47,260 nt of DNA from NCBI RefSeq assembly GCF_001672975.1, contig NZ_LZKU01000124.1, forward strand, positions 1 through 47,260. Direction: 5' to 3'. Source of the DNA: Mycobacterium sp. 1465703.0 (GTDB lineage Bacteria; Actinomycetota; Actinomycetes; Mycobacteriales; Mycobacteriaceae). Shown piece by piece: positions 44,817-47,260 of this stretch. How positions within the stretch are numbered: position 1 is the first letter of the stretch; each line of letters starts with the position of its first letter. The notes under the pieces were generated by a model. It had not been told where the DNA came from. It saw nothing but the letters and a program-made list of their open reading frames with translations, and searched no databases. The position numbers and the translations under genes were made by a program.

Positions 44817-46222
44817 ACTTTCTCGATCACCTCGGTGCCGGCCGAGGCGATCGGCGGCACCTTGCGAGCGCGGGTGCGCAACGGTCGACGGGCGCTGTGC
44901 GAGATGCGCGCCAGGATGGCCAGCAGGACATAGTTCGCCAGCAGCGACGAGCCACCGTAGGACATCCACGGGGTGGTCAACCCGGTCAGCGGAATGAGCT
45001 GGGTTACCCCGCCGACGACGATGAACAACTGCAGAGCCAGCGTTGACGCCAGGCCCGCGGCGAGCAGCTTGCCGAAGCTGTCGCGGGTGGCGATCGCCGT
45101 GCGCAGGCCCCGCACGATGACGATGGTGTAGAGCATCAGAATGCTGGCCAGGCCCACCAACCCCAGCTCTTCGCCGAACGCGGCGATGATGAAATCGGTC
45201 GAGGCGGCCGGCACGGTGTCGGGCTGGCCGTTACCGAGTCCGGTGCCGAAGATCCCGCCAGTGGCGAAACTGAACAGCGACTGCACAATCTGATAGCCGC
45301 TGCCGTCTGGGTCGGAGAACGGGTCCCACCACATCTGCACCCGCACCCGGACGTGGGCGAAAATGTAATACGCGACAACGCTTCCCGCGGCGAACAGCGC
45401 CAGGCCGATAACCACCCAGCTGAAGCGCTGAGTGGCGAGGTAGACCACCACCAGGAATGACGTGTACAGCAATAGCGAAGTGCCAAGGTCTTTTTCGAAG
45501 GCCATCACGCCGACCGCGATCACCCATGCCGCCAACAGGGGTGCGAGGTCGCGGGGACGGGGCAGGGTCAACCCCATGAAGTGCTTGCCGACACTGTTGA
45601 ACAGGCGCCGCTTGGCGATCAGCACCGCGGAGAAGAAGATCAGCAGCAGAATCTTGGAGAACTCAGCGGGCTGAATTGAGAAGCCCGGAAAGCGAATCCA
45701 GATCTTGGCGCCGTTCTGTTCGGAGAGCGAGGCCGGCAGCAGGGCGGGGATCACCAGCAAGACCAGACCGACCAGTCCACAGATATAGCCGTAGCGGGCC
45801 AGTTGCCGATGATCTTTCAAGAACGTGACCACCAGGGAAAAGGTCACCACGCCGATCAGCGTCCACAGCATCTGCTGCGTCGCGCTGGGATGGTGGCGGC
45901 CGCTGAGCTGATTGGTGACCAGATCAAGCCGGTGAATCATCACCAGGCCAAGGCCGTTGAGCAACGCCACGATCGGCAACAGCAGCGGATCGGTGTAGGG
46001 GGCGAATCGCCTGATGGCCACGTGCGCCGACCCGAACACGACAAGAAAGATCAGTCCGTAGCTGACCGCGGTCCAGTGCAGATTGCGTTCCTGGTTGGCT
46101 TCGACTATCAGCAGCGCGGCGACGGTGATGAGTGACGCGCACCCCAGAAGCAATAACTCGGCATTGCGCCTGGTAGGCAACGGGGGCGTGACCGCGACCG
46201 GCGGCTGAAGCTGTGTCGTCAT
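44813..46222 (-). CDS. rodA: RodA, SEDS-family peptidoglycan glycosyltransferase
   Basis: Polymerizes lipid II into glycan strands. The 469-residue polytopic protein (about 10-12 spans) has the SEDS motifs: NGAKIWIRFPGFSIQPAEFSK-type loop, AWVIAVGVMAFEKDLGTSLL, VQSLFSFATGGIFGTGLGNG, TDFIIAAFGEELGLVG and TGLTTPWMSYGGSSLLANY. The Asp of GTGLGNGQPDT and the FEKDLG motif are conserved. ATG 46222 overlaps the pstP stop and gives the M. tuberculosis length; the longer upstream frame is within pstP. Confidence 0.96.
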   Translation of the reverse strand: MTTQLQPPVAVTPPLPTRRNAELLLLGCASLITVAALLIVEANQERNLHWTAVSYGLIFLVVFGSAHVAIRRFAPYTDPLLLPIVALLNGLGLVMIHRLDLVTNQLSGRHHPSATQQMLWTLIGVVTFSLVVTFLKDHRQLARYGYICGLVGLVLLVIPALLPASLSEQNGAKIWIRFPGFSIQPAEFSKILLLIFFSAVLIAKRRLFNSVGKHFMGLTLPRPRDLAPLLAAWVIAVGVMAFEKDLGTSLLLYTSFLVVVYLATQRFSWVVIGLALFAAGSVVAYYIFAHVRVRVQMWWDPFSDPDGSGYQIVQSLFSFATGGIFGTGLGNGQPDTVPAASTDFIIAAFGEELGLVGLASILMLYTIVIVRGLRTAIATRDSFGKLLAAGLASTLALQLFIVVGGVTQLIPLTGLTTPWMSYGGSSLLANYVLLAILARISHSARRPLRTRARKVPPIASAGTEVIEKV

Positions 46223-47259
46223 GCCACCGTCCGGCAATCGATGCCCGGTTGAAGTGGCGGCCCGGGAAGCGCGGTTACTGTCTGCGACGTGGTCGTCGGG
46301 CCTGCCGGCGCAGAGTTCGCGGGGCCATTGGCGCTCGTGCTCGGTGAGGGGCTGGCGCTCGGAGAGGTGTTCGGTGGTGCAGGTGCTGCTGTCGTGCCGG
46401 ATTCGGGTGTTCCGCTGCGGGTGCCCGGCGACCCGGGCGGGGACGTGGCGCGCGGTGGTGGACAGATTGGTAGTAGATATTCGGCCAACAGTTGCCGCAG
46501 CTGCGATTCGGCCTGGTCCAGGCTGCCGCCCGGCAGTCCGGTTTGAACTTGGACTTGTCCGGGGCGGCGCAGGTCCTTCAGGGTCATCGGTTGGCAATTG
46601 GCGTGGCTGCTGGATTGCCCGTAGCTGATCAGAGACAGCTCATTGCGGCCGTTCAGACAGCCCACCAGATAGGGCTCCTGCAACGGGATGCCCAACAGGG
46701 TGCCCTGAATTCCGCGGACGATGGAGACCCGACCGCTGTATTCCGCAACGTAATAGTTGCGCTGGATGACCCACCATCCGACCGTGAGGCCAGCGAACAC
46801 CAACAGCACCGCCAAGGCTACGGCGACGAACATTTTCCGGCGCGACCACCGCGGCCGGCCCGTTGTTTCCGGTTGCGGCGCAACGCGTTTGGCGGATTCA
46901 TCGCGTGGCCGAATCGCTGAGGCGCGCCCGGCGGAGGTGTTGGGCAGGGTCATTTGATCCTCGTCGCCCGACACCGCGCCGGCAAGAATCGGCTGGGTCT
47001 GCCCGTAGTCGTAGTCGACCACATCGGCCACCACGACGGTCACATTGTCGGGGCCGCCGCCGCGCAGCGCCAATTCGATGAGCCGGTATGCGGCCTCGGC
47101 GACGTCGGGAATCTGTAAGGCCTCGAGGATTGTTTCGTCGCTCACCGGATCCGACAACCCGTCCGAACACAGCAGATAGCGGTCGCCGGCGCGCGCCTCA
47201 CGCATGATCAATGTCGGCTCGACCTCGTGACCGGTGAGAGCGCGCATGATCAACGAACG
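46219..47259 (-). CDS. pstP: PstP, PP2C-type Ser/Thr phosphatase (5' truncated by window)
   Basis: Sole PP2C phosphatase of mycobacteria, reversing PknA and PknB action. The window holds about 346 residues of the C-terminal part of the roughly 520-residue protein: the end of the catalytic domain with the metal-binding motifs RYLLCSDGLSDPVSDE and GGGPDNVTVVVADVVD, a linker, one membrane span (MFVAVALAVLLVFAGLTVGW), and an extracytoplasmic domain (SIVRGIQGTLLGIPLQEPYL) ending in a Pro/Ser/Thr-rich tail. The frame is open to the window edge. It begins the pstP-rodA-pbpA-pknA-pknB run as far as seen here. Confidence 0.95.
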   Translation of the reverse strand, partial: RSLIMRALTGHEVEPTLIMREARAGDRYLLCSDGLSDPVSDETILEALQIPDVAEAAYRLIELALRGGGPDNVTVVVADVVDYDYGQTQPILAGAVSGDEDQMTLPNTSAGRASAIRPRDESAKRVAPQPETTGRPRWSRRKMFVAVALAVLLVFAGLTVGWWVIQRNYYVAEYSGRVSIVRGIQGTLLGIPLQEPYLVGCLNGRNELSLISYGQSSSHANCQPMTLKDLRRPGQVQVQTGLPGGSLDQAESQLRQLLAEYLLPICPPPRATSPPGSPGTRSGTPESGTTAAPAPPNTSPSASPSPSTSANGPANSAPAGPTTTSQTVTALPGPPLQPGIDCRTVA

Positions 47260-47260
47260 C

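Noticed and set aside
44813..46597. RodA frame extended upstream to 46597
   Set aside because: The extension lies within pstP and has no homology; ATG 46222 overlaps the pstP stop and gives the known length.

Overview
The window is a chromosomal origin region from a Mycobacterium, most likely a slow grower. The gene order cwlM, Rv3916c, parB, parA, rsmG, jag, yidC, yidD, rnpA, rpmH, dnaA, dnaN, recF, dciA, gyrB, gyrA, Rv0007, ileT, alaT and then cwsA, ppiA, Rv0010c, crgA, Rv0012, pabA, pknB, pknA, pbpA, rodA, pstP is the M. tuberculosis origin order, and the proteins read as close orthologues. The gnd gene that I recall between dnaN and recF in M. smegmatis is absent. GyrA has no intein. The species cannot be fixed from this alone. 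Both ends are cut: cwlM lacks its start and pstP lacks its 5' part.

Region 1 (1-7610) holds peptidoglycan control (cwlM), the chromosome partition genes parA and parB with two perfect parS sites, and the minus-strand run rpmH-rnpA-yidD-yidC-jag-rsmG-parA-parB, which links the ribosome, RNase P, membrane protein insertion, RNA binding, rRNA methylation and segregation. Region 2 (7611-19023) is the initiation block: the dnaA promoter region with DnaA boxes, dnaA, oriC, dnaN, recF, dciA, gyrB, gyrA and the membrane protein Rv0007. Two small leader reading frames, before dnaN and before gyrB, look worth testing. Region 3 (19024-19387) carries tRNA-Ile(GAT) and tRNA-Ala(TGC).

Region 4 (19388-36549) is the unusual part. 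In M. tuberculosis alaT is followed almost directly by cwsA (Rv0008c). Here about 17 kb lies between them. A plus-strand run encodes a mycocerosic-acid-synthase-type polyketide synthase, a PapA-type acyltransferase, a GT1 glycosyltransferase and a Gap-like membrane protein, all overlapping or nearly so. A minus-strand pair encodes a fatty acyl-AMP ligase and a rhamnan-synthesis-F-type glycosyltransferase. A plus-strand methyltransferase of the Rv2952/Mtf type and a 1057-residue cyclase-ATPase follow. Together these read as a pathway for a methyl-branched acylated, glycosylated and O-methylated surface lipid: the ligase loads a starter acid, the synthase extends it with methylmalonyl units, PapA transfers the acyl chain to a sugar or alcohol, the glycosyltransferases and methyltransferase decorate it, and the Gap-like protein helps its transport. 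No MmpL transporter is present. The product is not known from the sequence.

Region 5 (36550-47260) is the growth and division block: cwsA and crgA (divisome partners), ppiA, Rv0010c, Rv0012, pabA, and the tightly overlapping pstP-rodA-pbpA-pknA-pknB operon that controls elongation and septation by Ser/Thr phosphorylation.
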